DNA of 64,000 nt from Streptomyces varsoviensis (GCF_000718635.1 NZ_JOBF01000004.1:124001-188000), one strand, 5' to 3'. Counted from the first letter of the stretch, positions 42,191-50,883 are shown. A program made the numbers and translations. Notes: generated by a model from the letters alone, not told the origin.

Positions 42191-43213
42191 ATGTGGGTCA
42201 ATGTCGAAGAAATCACGGATACGGATTTCGCTTTCGAGCGCGAGGAGACGGCGAAGCTCAGTGACCTCCTCTTGCAGATCGACACCGATCCCTACGCCGA
42301 CGCCGGCTACCCCGCCTTCGAGACCGCGGTGGCCGGCCTTCTCGATGACGGGCGAATCCCGCAGCGGTTCAAGGAGTTCTGCGACGAGGCGCGGGAATGG
42401 CCGAAGTCCGAGCACCCCGTCATCACGCTGAAGGGGTGCCCGATCGATCCGGACCTGCCCTACCTGGACTTCTCCGACCCGGTCGTCGACAAGCGGCGGC
42501 GCAAGAAGACGTACGTATCGGAGGCGTTTCTGCTGGTCTACGCCCTGCTGATGAAGCAGGAGCCGATCGGCTACGCCAATGTCAACGACGGGGACGTGTT
42601 CCAGGACATCCACCCGTGGGACCGGCTCGCGCATACCCAGTCGCAGAAGGCGCTCGCCGATATCGGGTTCCACAAGGACCTCGCGAATCATTTCGTGCGG
42701 CCCGACTGGGTCAATCTGCTGGGGCTCCGGCAATCGGCGGAGACCTTCGTCTCCACGTCGTACACGCGGAATATAGACGTTCTCGATGATCTCTCCGAGA
42801 GTCAGCGGGAAGTGCTCTCCGAGCCGAACTTCTACACGCCTTTCGACGACCTCACCGTGGCCGGGAACAATGTGCAGCTCGGCGAGGCGGAAAAGCATCC
42901 GGTGCTCGGTGGGGCGTCGGAGTACGACATCCGCGTCTTCGAGAACAGGACGATCGGCCTGACGCCCGACGCGCAGCAGGCCGTCTACGCCCTCGTCAAG
43001 CTCCTCCACCGGCACAAGAGGCGCTTCCGTATTCTCCCGGGGTTCTTCCTCGGGGAGGCGAACAACGAGAGCATCCACTGCAAGGAGATCATCTACACGC
43101 CGTCGACCGAGGCGCTACAGCACCGTTGGCTGCAGAAGACGGTGAACGTAGCGGATTCGCAGCAGCACGCACACCACTTTGTTCCGGGTAGAGATCGGAT
43201 TGTCAATGGCTAG
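42191..43213 (+). CDS. Clavaminate synthase-like Fe(II)/2-oxoglutarate oxygenase
   Basis: The 340-residue protein starts MWVNVEEITDTDF eight bases after GGAGG. Iron ligands are visible as His161-Lys-Asp163 (IGFHKDLANHF) and His296 (NESIHCKEI), with the 2-oxoglutarate Arg probably Arg312 in HRWLQKT. The following RPDWVNLLGLRQSAET resembles the block seen in clavaminate synthase and VioC-type amino acid hydroxylases, which act on free or carrier-bound amino acids, often arginine or asparagine. The stop overlaps the glycosyltransferase start by eight bases, so the products probably act in one pathway. The exact substrate cannot be predicted. Confidence 0.82.
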   Translation: MWVNVEEITDTDFAFEREETAKLSDLLLQIDTDPYADAGYPAFETAVAGLLDDGRIPQRFKEFCDEAREWPKSEHPVITLKGCPIDPDLPYLDFSDPVVDKRRRKKTYVSEAFLLVYALLMKQEPIGYANVNDGDVFQDIHPWDRLAHTQSQKALADIGFHKDLANHFVRPDWVNLLGLRQSAETFVSTSYTRNIDVLDDLSESQREVLSEPNFYTPFDDLTVAGNNVQLGEAEKHPVLGGASEYDIRVFENRTIGLTPDAQQAVYALVKLLHRHKRRFRILPGFFLGEANNESIHCKEIIYTPSTEALQHRWLQKTVNVADSQQHAHHFVPGRDRIVNG

Positions 43214-44591
43214 CAGGGGCCACGCGGTCATCGTTCTGGCGATCGATGGCGTCACCACGCGCGAATGCGGTATCGGAGTGGCCGTCTCGCAGTATTTCAA
43301 GGCGTACGATGCCGTGCTGGCGGCGGCGGGGATCTCCGCCGCCGAGCCGATCAGCCTCTTCGCGATCGGCCCGCGTGTCGCCGAGACATCACCGGACTAC
43401 CGACCGGACCTGGTGCGCGAGATTTCCGCCCTCTGCCACCGAACGGGGGGCTCGCTCGGTACCTATCCTGTTCCGGATGACGCCTCCCTCAAAGCCGCGT
43501 GGGGCCTCGCGAGCCCCGCGAAGTGGGAGCAGGCTTGCGTCGAGTCCAGCGCGCTGATCTCCGGCATCGCGCAGCGCTTCGAGCGAGTCACCGTGATGGT
43601 GCACGGCATCATGCTGGCGAATCTGCGGTCCTACGTTCAAGAGGACGACAGCGTTCGCCTCTTCTTCGTCGCGCACAGCCTGGGCATGGCCGGGAACGAC
43701 AAACTGGCCGAGCAGCGCGTCGCCTGGGAGACAGCCGGTTTCGGTGCGATGTGCCGGACGCCCGGGGACAAGGTCGCGTACGTCAGCATGTTCACCCGGT
43801 CCCTCCTGGCCGATTCGTACGGAATCCCCGACGATCGCCTCATCCCTTTTCTGAACGGGATCTGGGCCGACGACCCCAAGTACAGGACCGACACCGCCCG
43901 TTCGCAGCAGGTGCTCGACCAGTACGGCATTCCGGCGGGCCGGGACCTGGTGTTCTCCTGGGGGCGGTGCGTCCCGAGCAAGGGTTTCGACCTCATTCTC
44001 GACGGCTGGGGGGAATACCAGAGGCAGTGTCCCGAAAGGACGGAGCACCTGGTCCTGCTGATGCCCAGCGCGGTCGCGCCGGCCGACCACGTAGCGGAGC
44101 TGAGGAAGCGGTGCGACAACCTCGGCCCGCAGTCCGTCACCCCGGTCTTTGATTTCTCGGACGAACTCCCGGCCGCCATGCTGGCATCGGCAAGACTGCG
44201 CGGCCTGGTGTTCGCCAGCGAATTCGAGAGCTACATGCTCACGGCCGCGGAGGCCATCAAGTTCAGCGCCCCGAGCGTGCAACACGTCTACTACGACATC
44301 CCGCCGGTACGCGAGCAGTACGAGGGCATGCCGAACTCCCACGCCTTTACGGACAGGACCCCGGGCGATCTGGCGAAGACGCTGGAAGCGGCGTTGAGCT
44401 GCGGCGCTTCGGGAACGAAGGAGCCGCCGTCGTTCGTCGCCGAGGCGGGCCGGTTCACGCAAGCCTGCCTGACCAGCATCGGCACCAGGGCCGGCACCAG
44501 CCGTGGAGCCGAGCCCAGCCCCGGCCCCGGGCCCGGCCCCCGCCCCGGAACCAGCACCAGCACCTGCACCAGCACCAGCATCGGCACCTGA
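43206..44591 (+). CDS. GT4-like glycosyltransferase with low-complexity tail
   Basis: The 461-residue protein has a GT-B layout. The N-terminal Rossmann half begins MASRGHAVIVLAIDGVTTRE. The C-terminal half shows LVFSWGRCVPSKGFDLILDG, matching the nucleotide-sugar-binding start of the second domain, and FASEFESYMLTAAEAIKFSA, matching the E-x7-E motif of GT4 enzymes. The sugar donor is unknown. The last 35 residues are Pro-Gly repeats followed by Thr-Ser repeats and are probably disordered. It overlaps both neighbours (ATGGCTAG upstream, TGATG downstream), confirming a three-gene operon with the oxygenase and an exporter. Confidence 0.75.
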   Translation: MASRGHAVIVLAIDGVTTRECGIGVAVSQYFKAYDAVLAAAGISAAEPISLFAIGPRVAETSPDYRPDLVREISALCHRTGGSLGTYPVPDDASLKAAWGLASPAKWEQACVESSALISGIAQRFERVTVMVHGIMLANLRSYVQEDDSVRLFFVAHSLGMAGNDKLAEQRVAWETAGFGAMCRTPGDKVAYVSMFTRSLLADSYGIPDDRLIPFLNGIWADDPKYRTDTARSQQVLDQYGIPAGRDLVFSWGRCVPSKGFDLILDGWGEYQRQCPERTEHLVLLMPSAVAPADHVAELRKRCDNLGPQSVTPVFDFSDELPAAMLASARLRGLVFASEFESYMLTAAEAIKFSAPSVQHVYYDIPPVREQYEGMPNSHAFTDRTPGDLAKTLEAALSCGASGTKEPPSFVAEAGRFTQACLTSIGTRAGTSRGAEPSPGPGPGPRPGTSTSTCTSTSIGT

Positions 44592-45928
44592 TGGGCGAGG
44601 GCTCGAAAGCCCGGCTGATACGCACGAACATCATCTTCGGGCTGCTCGGTGCCTCAGTGTCCGTCATCGGCGTCCACGCCTACGAGGCCGCGGAGATTTT
44701 CGGCCGGGCATCCGTCGCTTCCACCGTCCTACAGGTCAGGTTCACCGGCGCGCTCCTCGGCTCCCTCGCCCCCGCGGTGCTCTGCCGGTGGGTCGCCGGC
44801 CCGACCGTTCTGAACATGCTGCTGACCGCCAAAACGGCGGCGCTGGCAATGCTCGTATTCGGGAACTCCGTGCTTCCCGTGACGCTCTCCGGCGATTTCC
44901 TCCTCGGCCTGACGACTGGCGGATGCCTGGTCTATCTCTCCACTCAGGCCGTGAGCTCACCCGACGGCACGCCGAACACGCTCGCCGTGACGATCCAGCA
45001 AGCCTCGTTCGGATTGGGCGCGACGTTCTCCCTGGTCATGGAATCACTCCACCTCGCGCCGGCGGACTGGCATGTATCAACCACCGTCTTCGGCGCCCTG
45101 CTGATCTCCTTCGCCGCCATCACCGGCATGGCCGGAATCACCGGCATCGCCGGCATCGCCGGAATCACCGGAATCCGTGAAGACAGCGGAATGAGCGGAG
45201 TCACCGCCATCACCGCATGGCGCCTGTCCGTCTCCTCTCGAAAGCGAACGGAAAGAGCCCCCGAGGCGCCCGGCCCCCGAGCGTGGTTCCGGGGTGTCGC
45301 GCCCGCCCGGATGAGAACCATGGCCCTGCTCTACGTGCCGCTGTACGGGGCCGTCTTCCTCTACGCGGGCGTCGAGAACGGCTGGACGGGGTGGCTCTAC
45401 ACCTGGCTCACCCAGACAGCGGGCGCTTCCGGCCGGACGACGGAACCTCTCCTGCTGCTGGCCTACTTCTGGGGCATGGTGACGATCGGCCGCAGCGCCG
45501 CCGTACTGGTCATGGGAAAGTACCGGCGAATCCCCAAGGAGGTCCTGGGCATCGCGTCCGCCGCGCTCGTCGCGCTGGCCTCCGCCCTCGCCTGCCTGAA
45601 CCTGGGCTTCGCCCCGGTTCTCGTACTGGCCGTCTTCATCGGCCCCATCTACCCCGCGGTCCTCTCGATTTTCGGCAGCCTTCCCCATTCCGGGTATCTG
45701 GCCATCGCCATGGCCTCACTCGCGAGCACCCTCGGCTCGACATTGGTGGCCAGCAACATGGGGTACGTCATACGGTCCGCCGGGCCGGCCTCCTTCCCCG
45801 TGGCGATGACCGCCCTCGGCCTCGTACTGGTGCTCTCCATGCTCATCGCGGCAGCGCTCACGCGGAACGCGACCTCCGCGCACAGCACGCCCGTGTCGAC
45901 CGGCGACGTACGTCAAGTGGCCCCGTAG
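44591..45928 (+). CDS. MFS transporter of the oxygenase-glycosyltransferase operon
   Basis: The 445-residue protein has about 12 membrane helices, the first pair being NIIFGLLGASVSVIGVHAY and VRFTGALLGSLAPAVLC. Between helices 6 and 7 is an odd near-repeat of Ile-Thr/Ala-Gly triplets (MAGITGIAGIAGITGI, about residue 180) encoded by 9-bp DNA repeats, then a charged loop of about 45 residues. The second half, from LLYVPLYGAVFLYAGVENGW, is regular. It is the last gene of the operon and is a candidate exporter of the product. The substrate cannot be inferred. Confidence 0.78.
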   Translation: MGEGSKARLIRTNIIFGLLGASVSVIGVHAYEAAEIFGRASVASTVLQVRFTGALLGSLAPAVLCRWVAGPTVLNMLLTAKTAALAMLVFGNSVLPVTLSGDFLLGLTTGGCLVYLSTQAVSSPDGTPNTLAVTIQQASFGLGATFSLVMESLHLAPADWHVSTTVFGALLISFAAITGMAGITGIAGIAGITGIREDSGMSGVTAITAWRLSVSSRKRTERAPEAPGPRAWFRGVAPARMRTMALLYVPLYGAVFLYAGVENGWTGWLYTWLTQTAGASGRTTEPLLLLAYFWGMVTIGRSAAVLVMGKYRRIPKEVLGIASAALVALASALACLNLGFAPVLVLAVFIGPIYPAVLSIFGSLPHSGYLAIAMASLASTLGSTLVASNMGYVIRSAGPASFPVAMTALGLVLVLSMLIAAALTRNATSAHSTPVSTGDVRQVAP

Positions 45929-45966
45929 GAAAGGGTCGAGAAAGAACGGGTGGGGGGAAAGAGAAA

Positions 45967-47274
45967 TCAGGCGGCGCTGAGCGGGGCCGGGTCGGCCGGG
46001 AGGTGCCAATTGCCGCCGCGGTCCTCTTTGGAGAAGCGGGCGGCGAGTTCCGGTATGTGAAGGAAGGAAGCGATCCCGGTGGCGGCGTGGAAGGCGTCGA
46101 TCGCGCGTTGGGTCAGCGGCATGCCCAGGCGCAGCAGCCGCGGGTTGACCTCGCCCTGGATCTCGTCGACGAAGGGGCGCAGCGTCCTGTCGTAGTTGGC
46201 CAGGGCGGTCGGCAGGTCGTCGGGGTGGCGGTTGATCTCGCCGGCCAGGACGTGGGCGCCGACGAGGCCGCCGGAGACGCCCATGCCGCTGTAGGGGGAG
46301 GCGCAGTGCGCGGCGTCGCCGGCCAGGGCGACGCGGCCCCTGGACCAGGTGTCGGTGCGGACCTGGACGATCTCCTGGGAGTAGAAGAACGGGCTGGTGC
46401 TCATGGACTCGATGAAGCGCCCGGTCTGCCAGCCGGCGTCGCGGAACCGGTCGGCCCAGAACTCCCGTTGGCGTTCGACGGGCGCGCGGTGAATCGCGGA
46501 GGCTTCCTCGGATTCCTCCCGCAGCACGAAGTACACCTGTGTCTCGGTCGCGTTGTGGCTGCGCCGCATGATCTGGCGGCCTCCCGGGACCATGTAGGTG
46601 TCCCGGATGTTGGTGTCGGAGGCGATGCGCGGCACGAACCAGTAGGCCATGTGGATGCCGACGCGCCAGTACGGGTCGTGGCCCCGCGGCAGCAGCGCCC
46701 GGCGGATGCGTGAGCCCTGTCCGTCCGCGCCGATCAGCAGGTCGAAGTCGCCCGAGGAGCCGTCGGAGAAGCGCGCGGTGACCTTGGGCTCGTCCGAAGC
46801 GGCCGCAGCGGCCGAGGGGGCCGGGGCGCCCGAGCCGTCCGAGGTGTCGTCCTGTTCGAAGCCGTCCACGCTCGTGCCGTAGACGAACTCGGCGTCGTCC
46901 TTCGTCGCGTCGTGGAGGACGCGGACGAGATCGCCGCGCATGATCTCGTACTCCGAGGTGAGGGTCTGCCGGCCCTTCCCGGAGGTGTTGGCCATGATCG
47001 TCGCCTTGGCCCTGCCGCGGGCGTCGATGAACGCGACGCCCGCCTCGTCCACGAGCGCCTCGCGGACGGTGTCGAGGAGGCCCATGCGGCGTACGGCCTC
47101 TATGCCCTGTCCCCGCAGGTCGACCTGGGCGCCGGCGGCCCGCAGCGCCGGGAAGCGCTCGGCGACCGTCACCCGGTGGCCGCCCCGCGTGAGCCAGAAG
47201 GCCAAGGCGTGGCCCGCGACGCCGCCGCCGGCGATGAGTATCCGCAGGGAGGGGGCTCCCGCTGCTCCGACCAT
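45967..47274 (-). CDS. FAD-dependent monooxygenase, TetX-like group
   Basis: The 435-residue flavoprotein shows the three class A markers: the dinucleotide motif RILIAGGGVAGHALAFWL near the N terminus, the DG motif LLIGADGQGSRIRR and the GD motif VALAGDAAHCASPYSGMG. Blocks such as QVDLRGQGIEAVRRMGL and YEIMRGDLVRVL match the layout of TetX-type and related aromatic hydroxylases. I chose MVGAAGAPSLRIL at 47274. It diverges from a TetR regulator with a tetO-like operator between them, so it is probably induced by the regulator's ligand. Oxidative inactivation of a tetracycline-like compound is a reasonable hypothesis, not a demonstration. Confidence 0.83.
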   Translation of the reverse strand: MVGAAGAPSLRILIAGGGVAGHALAFWLTRGGHRVTVAERFPALRAAGAQVDLRGQGIEAVRRMGLLDTVREALVDEAGVAFIDARGRAKATIMANTSGKGRQTLTSEYEIMRGDLVRVLHDATKDDAEFVYGTSVDGFEQDDTSDGSGAPAPSAAAAASDEPKVTARFSDGSSGDFDLLIGADGQGSRIRRALLPRGHDPYWRVGIHMAYWFVPRIASDTNIRDTYMVPGGRQIMRRSHNATETQVYFVLREESEEASAIHRAPVERQREFWADRFRDAGWQTGRFIESMSTSPFFYSQEIVQVRTDTWSRGRVALAGDAAHCASPYSGMGVSGGLVGAHVLAGEINRHPDDLPTALANYDRTLRPFVDEIQGEVNPRLLRLGMPLTQRAIDAFHAATGIASFLHIPELAARFSKEDRGGNWHLPADPAPLSAA

Positions 47275-47317
47275 CGTCGCACTCCGAAATCTATCGGTGA
47301 ATGGTTTTTTCAGCGTC

Positions 47318-47334
47318 ACCTATCAGCGATAGGT
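47318..47334. promoter_or_regulatory. tetO-like operator
   Basis: ACCTATCAGCGATAGGT is a perfect 7-bp inverted repeat around three bases, and its core CTATCA-n-n-GATAG is nearly that of classical tetO. It ends seven bases before the tetR-like start codon. A second partial match (CTATCGGTGAATGG at about 47291) lies nearer to the monooxygenase. Confidence 0.82.
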
Positions 47335-47341
47335 TGTCAAC

Positions 47342-47911
47342 GTGACCAAGATGAACCGCGAGACTGTCATCACCGAGGCGCTGGACCTCCTCGACGAGGT
47401 CGGGCTGGACGCCGTCAGTACGCGGCGGCTGGCGAAGCGCCTGGGCGTGGAGCAGCCGTCGCTCTACTGGCACTTCCGCACCAAGAGGGATCTCCTGGCC
47501 GCCATGGCGGAGGCCGCGATGGCCCCCCACATGGCCGAGCCGCTGCCGACGGCCGGGGACGACTGGCGCGACTGGTTCCGGGAGAACACGCGGAGCTTCC
47601 GCCGCGCCCTGCTGGCGCGCCGGGACGGCGCACGGCTCCACGCCGGCACCACCCCCGCCGGCGACCTCGACCGGGTCCGCCGCAAGATGGCCTTCCTCAC
47701 CGCCTCCGGCGTGCCCGAGCGGGACGCGCAGATGGCGATGCTCGCCGCGGGCCGTTTCACGGTCGGCAGCGTCCTGGAGGAACAGGCCGAACCCGCCCCC
47801 GGCGACGCCCCGGAACTGCCCGCCGACGTGCCGGTGATCGACCACGACGCGGCATTCGAGGCAGGCCTCGACCTCATCCTGGACGGCCTGGCGCGGCGGG
47901 CCGCGAGCTGA
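47342..47911 (+). CDS. TetR-class regulator with tetracycline-type binding pocket
   Basis: The 189-residue protein aligns along its length with tetracycline-responsive TetR. The start NRETVITEALDLLDEVGLDA is followed by the HTH TRRLAKRLGVEQPSLYWHF. The residues known to contact tetracycline-Mg are conserved at nearly the same numbers: His63, Asn82, Phe86, His100, Thr103 and Pro105, in SFRRALLARRDGARLHAGTT. The start is GTG at 47342, with ATG three codons later. It should repress itself and the divergent monooxygenase through the operator at 47318. The actual ligand could be a related polyketide rather than tetracycline. Confidence 0.9.
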   Translation: MTKMNRETVITEALDLLDEVGLDAVSTRRLAKRLGVEQPSLYWHFRTKRDLLAAMAEAAMAPHMAEPLPTAGDDWRDWFRENTRSFRRALLARRDGARLHAGTTPAGDLDRVRRKMAFLTASGVPERDAQMAMLAAGRFTVGSVLEEQAEPAPGDAPELPADVPVIDHDAAFEAGLDLILDGLARRAAS

Positions 47912-47941
47912 CGGCCTCCGCTTGAGGGGCAAACACCCTCG

Positions 47942-48522
47942 CATTCACGTAGTTACGCCACGCAGACCCTCCGCGACTTTCCGCTCAAGCCCACTCCGAT
48001 GCGGGTGTCCGACGACGTTCTCGGTGATCTGCGGGGGGCTCGTGTTGCGAGCGATGCGGGCCGTTGGACGAGGGGGCGGCGGATTGCTCGTACGGGGCCC
48101 CGGAGGGCTACGTCCGTGAGATGGCCGAGTATTGGCGGGACGGTTACGACCGGCCTGCGGCCGAGGCCGCCATCAATGCCTACGAGCACCCGGGCCTCAT
48201 CGAATTTCCGGACATCAACTTCTGGAAAGAGTCGGGCCTTTGGCACGCTGATGACGGAACTACGCCGCCGGAGGGGGCGATATCGGCGGGGTCGTCTCCA
48301 GCCGGCTCGGCGTGGGTCTTCGCGCGCGACCGCACCCCGGTCGTCCAAGACCCCGTCGGCCTCACCTTCGTCGCGTGCGAGAACCCGCCCGGGGCCCACA
48401 CCGCCCACGAGCGCGTACGGGCGTTCAAGACCGGTCCGCAGGGCGCATGGTTCAACCACGTCAACGTCAACGCCCATGACGAGGGCGGCCACTTCACCCC
48501 CTGGAAGTGCCCCGACGCGTGA
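47942..48522 (+). pseudogene. Epoxide hydrolase remnant (frameshifts and large internal deletion)
   Basis: Three pieces of an epoxide hydrolase are recognisable. The N-terminal FPLKPTPMRVSDDVLGDLRG is in one frame (about 47967-48026). The piece YVREMAEYWRDGYDRPAAEA is in another frame (from about 48109), part of the N-terminal domain. The end piece FVACENPPGAHTAHERVRAF and WFNHVNVNAHDEGGHF belongs to the C terminus and contains the catalytic His region. The alpha/beta hydrolase core with the nucleophile is missing. The gene is clearly inactive. Confidence 0.7.
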
Positions 48523-48971
48523 GTGAGCGGCCTCCGCCGCACCTTCCGCGGCCGCAGGCCCTGAAGCCGTGACGCGGAAATCCGGAAACCCAGGCGCCCG
48601 GGAATCCGGGAAACCGGTATACCCGCAAGGGTTTTCCGGCCAGTCGGGTGATAAGTCGGATCGTCTTCACCCGGTGGTATTGGGGCGTTCGGGGAACGCG
48701 TCGCGGACAAAGGCCGCCGGTACGGGGAGGGAGCCGGCGGCATGGCGGGGGCCGGTCGGGGGCAGATCACTGTCGGGCGCTCGGTCGTACGAAAGGCCCG
48801 CGGAATGCGAACCATTGATCGCCTGGCGTTGGTTCGTGCCGCTTCGCTGCCCATTTCATTAATCCCTTTGGGGGTAAACCCGCGTGGCGGTGCCCTGTTG
48901 GAGGAGATCTGGGGTGCTAAGCGTCGAGGCTGTTCACCAACACGTTGTGACACGTATGGAAAGGGAATGCC
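48523..48971. other. 449-bp region upstream of the chaplin gene
   Basis: No gene is supported. A direct repeat (GGAAATCCGGAAACC then GGGAATCCGGGAAACC) lies at about 48579-48618. The segment 48835-48960 is AT richer and should carry the chaplin promoter; I could not fit it to a BldN-type consensus with confidence. Confidence 0.45.
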
Positions 48972-49211
48972 ATGTCGCGTATCGCCAAGGCCGCCATCCT
49001 GACCGCCGCGGCCGGAGCCGCTGTTTCCGGAGCCGCTGGAGTCGCCTCCGCGGACGCCGGTGCCGCGGGCGGTGCTGTCGGGTCGCCGGGTGTCATCTCC
49101 GGGAACGAGGTTCAGATCCCGATCCACATCCCGATCAACCTGTGCGGCAACTCGATCGACATCATCGGTCTGCTCAACCCCGCTTTCGGCAACACCTGCA
49201 TCAACAAGTAA
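48972..49211 (+). CDS. Short chaplin
   Basis: The 79-residue precursor has a signal peptide (AKAAILTAAAGAAVSGAAGV, cleaved near SADAG) and one chaplin domain of about 50 residues. The domain shows GSPGVISGNEVQIPIHIPIN, then Cys in LCGNSID, LLNPAFGN and the second Cys in TCINK. Short chaplins assemble as amyloid-like surfactant on aerial hyphae and spores. The ribosome binding site GGAAAGGG is good. The two Cys place it in the ChpD/F/G/H-type group rather than ChpE; I do not assign a letter. No sortase signal is present, as expected for a short form. Confidence 0.92.
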   Translation: MSRIAKAAILTAAAGAAVSGAAGVASADAGAAGGAVGSPGVISGNEVQIPIHIPINLCGNSIDIIGLLNPAFGNTCINK

Positions 49212-49220
49212 TACCGGCGG

Positions 49221-49299
49221 CAAATAGGCGGTGCCTTCAGCAATAGGCGGTGCCTTCGGCGATGGGTGACGCCCGTGGCAATGGGCGGCGCCCGCCTCC
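49221..49299 (+). repeat. Four imperfect 20-bp tandem units after the chaplin gene
   Basis: CAAATAGGCGGTGCCTTCAG is followed by a close copy and then two more diverged units reading GGTGACGCCCGT and GGCGGCGCCCGCC. They begin ten bases after the stop codon. Possible roles in termination or mRNA stability are speculative. Confidence 0.6.
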
Positions 49300-49378
49300 G
49301 TAAGCAGTCGGTGTCGGTAAGCGGCCGGAATCCAGTACCACCTGCTGTGCAGCATGAAGCCGCGCACTCCTCGCGCCT

Positions 49379-49410
49379 GTGGCGCTCACCACGATCGTGG
49401 TGAGCGCCAC
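49379..49410. terminator. Perfect 32-bp palindrome between converging genes
   Basis: Sixteen bases (GTGGCGCTCACCACGA) are followed immediately by their exact reverse complement, with no spacer. It lies between the chaplin gene and the stop of the primase-like gene at 49444. A hairpin terminator is likely, though the absence of a spacer would also suit a dimeric protein's site. Confidence 0.6.
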
Positions 49411-49443
49411 GCGTCGTTTCGGGGCGCCGCTGAACGGTCCCTC

Positions 49444-50562
49444 CTACGAGCAGCCGGGCCGGCGGCCGTCGTACGAGCCCGCCTGGGCAGCCGTCGTACG
49501 AGCAGCCTGGGCGGCCGTCGTACGAGCCGCAGAGGCGATGGTGGCGCGGGCCTCGCGCGCCGGGAGGCCGGTGCGGAGGGCGGCTTCGAGGAGGGCGGGG
49601 GCCAGTTCGTCGCCCGCCCCGGATTCGTACGCGCGGCAGGCGGCCCAGAACAGCCGGTCGTTGCGGTGGCCCGCGCGGGAGTTCCGCACGAAGTCGACCA
49701 GCCGCGCGCCGGGGTCGGGAAGAGCGGGGTCGGGAAGAGCGGGGGCGGGGCGGCGCGGTGGAGGGCGGCGGTTCGCCGTCGGGGGCGGGGCCGCCACCAA
49801 GTCGAGCAGCGCGGCGGGTACCGGGGCCGGGGGCCAGCTCGGGCCCGTGGGGGAGAGCCGGTACGTGCCCCTCGGCGTGTACGAGCCGGGGCCGACCAAG
49901 TAGCCGCCGGCGCCCCGGATGTCGATTCCGGGGGCGGGCCGGCCCACCGCGTTGGGCACCTCGCGGCCGGGCGGCCCGGTGAACCACAGATGGCGCCCGC
50001 CGCCCGGCGTGAGCACGGTGACCGTGAGCGGTACGGCGAACCCGTGCGCCCTGGCCAGCCTCCGGAGGGCCGCCGTTCCGTCCGTACGCCCCTTGATGTC
50101 CAGGTCGACGCCGATGAGGTGCCGCGGCGGCGTACCGCAGGCGATTCCGTAGCCGGTGGCCCAGGGGGCGGCGGCGAAGAGGGCGCGTACGGCCGCGGGT
50201 TCGGCGGTGGCGTCATGGATGCCGTGGCCCGGGCGGCCGCATTCGCCGCGGCACTGGGCGTGGCCCACGGACGCCGCGTCGCCGTCCGCCCGGTGCGGGG
50301 AGCGCACCGCCGGGAGCTTGCCGCTCGTCAGCGGGATCACCGCCAGTCCGTGGTCCGCGGCGGCCAGGGCATGGGCCAGCGCTCTGGCGTGGGCCAGGGC
50401 TCTGACATGGGCCGGCGCTCTGGCGCGGCGCTCGGAGCGGGCGGCGAGGGGGGCGGTGGGGTCGGCGGGGGGATTGGTGGGGTCGGTGGGGTCGGTGGGG
50501 TCGGCGAGAGGGCCGGTGGGGTCGGTGGGGTCGGAGCAGGCCGTGCGGTCGTCGGAGGCCAT
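49444..50562 (-). CDS. Bifunctional DNA primase/polymerase-like protein
   Basis: The 372-residue protein has an unusual N terminus made of Asp-Pro-Thr repeats (DPTDPTGPLADPTDPTDPT), then a primase/polymerase domain. HALAAADHGLAVIPL opens the domain, GVDLDIKG carries the catalytic Asp pair, and GGGRHLWFTGP and GIDIRGAGGYLVGPGS supply later conserved blocks. A C-terminal helical part (ACRAYESGAGDELAPALLEA) follows, then an Ala/Thr-rich tail. The family occurs in plasmids, phages and Streptomyces chromosomes. No helicase or replication neighbour is present, so its role here is unknown. The 321 bp upstream to 50884 show no gene. Confidence 0.85.
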   Translation of the reverse strand: MASDDRTACSDPTDPTGPLADPTDPTDPTNPPADPTAPLAARSERRARAPAHVRALAHARALAHALAAADHGLAVIPLTSGKLPAVRSPHRADGDAASVGHAQCRGECGRPGHGIHDATAEPAAVRALFAAAPWATGYGIACGTPPRHLIGVDLDIKGRTDGTAALRRLARAHGFAVPLTVTVLTPGGGRHLWFTGPPGREVPNAVGRPAPGIDIRGAGGYLVGPGSYTPRGTYRLSPTGPSWPPAPVPAALLDLVAAPPPTANRRPPPRRPAPALPDPALPDPGARLVDFVRNSRAGHRNDRLFWAACRAYESGAGDELAPALLEAALRTGLPAREARATIASAARTTAAQAARTTAAQAGSYDGRRPGCS

Positions 50563-50883
50563 GCCGTCATGTTCGTACGTGCGTTCGATGAAAGGAAGTG
50601 GCGCGGACAGTTTTTCCCGCCGTTCCGGACAGTTCTTCCGACCGTCTTTCCGCAGGTGGGGCTAGGGATACGAGTGGGGCTGAGGGGTGTGCGGAGGGTT
50701 GCTGGCGCGGCGGAGGTTTGACACGAGTTCATTCCCCTTGCGAGCGAATCGGACCGGGACGGGTGGCCTCCGGGGGATTCGGTGGGCAACTCTGTGGACG
50801 CGACGTCGTACCCCCCGCCGAGGCAGTCGGCCAACCGCCTGGCGCCACCAAGCAGCAGTTGCAACATCCCTGGAGGAACAGAC

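Noticed and set aside
45967..47274. Naming the monooxygenase as a tetracycline destructase
   Set aside because: Class A FAD monooxygenases look alike at motif level; only the neighbouring regulator supports this, so it is kept as a hypothesis.
49444..50562. The primase/polymerase-like gene as part of a second mobile element
   Set aside because: No integrase, att repeat or replication partner is nearby, and its base composition matches its neighbours.
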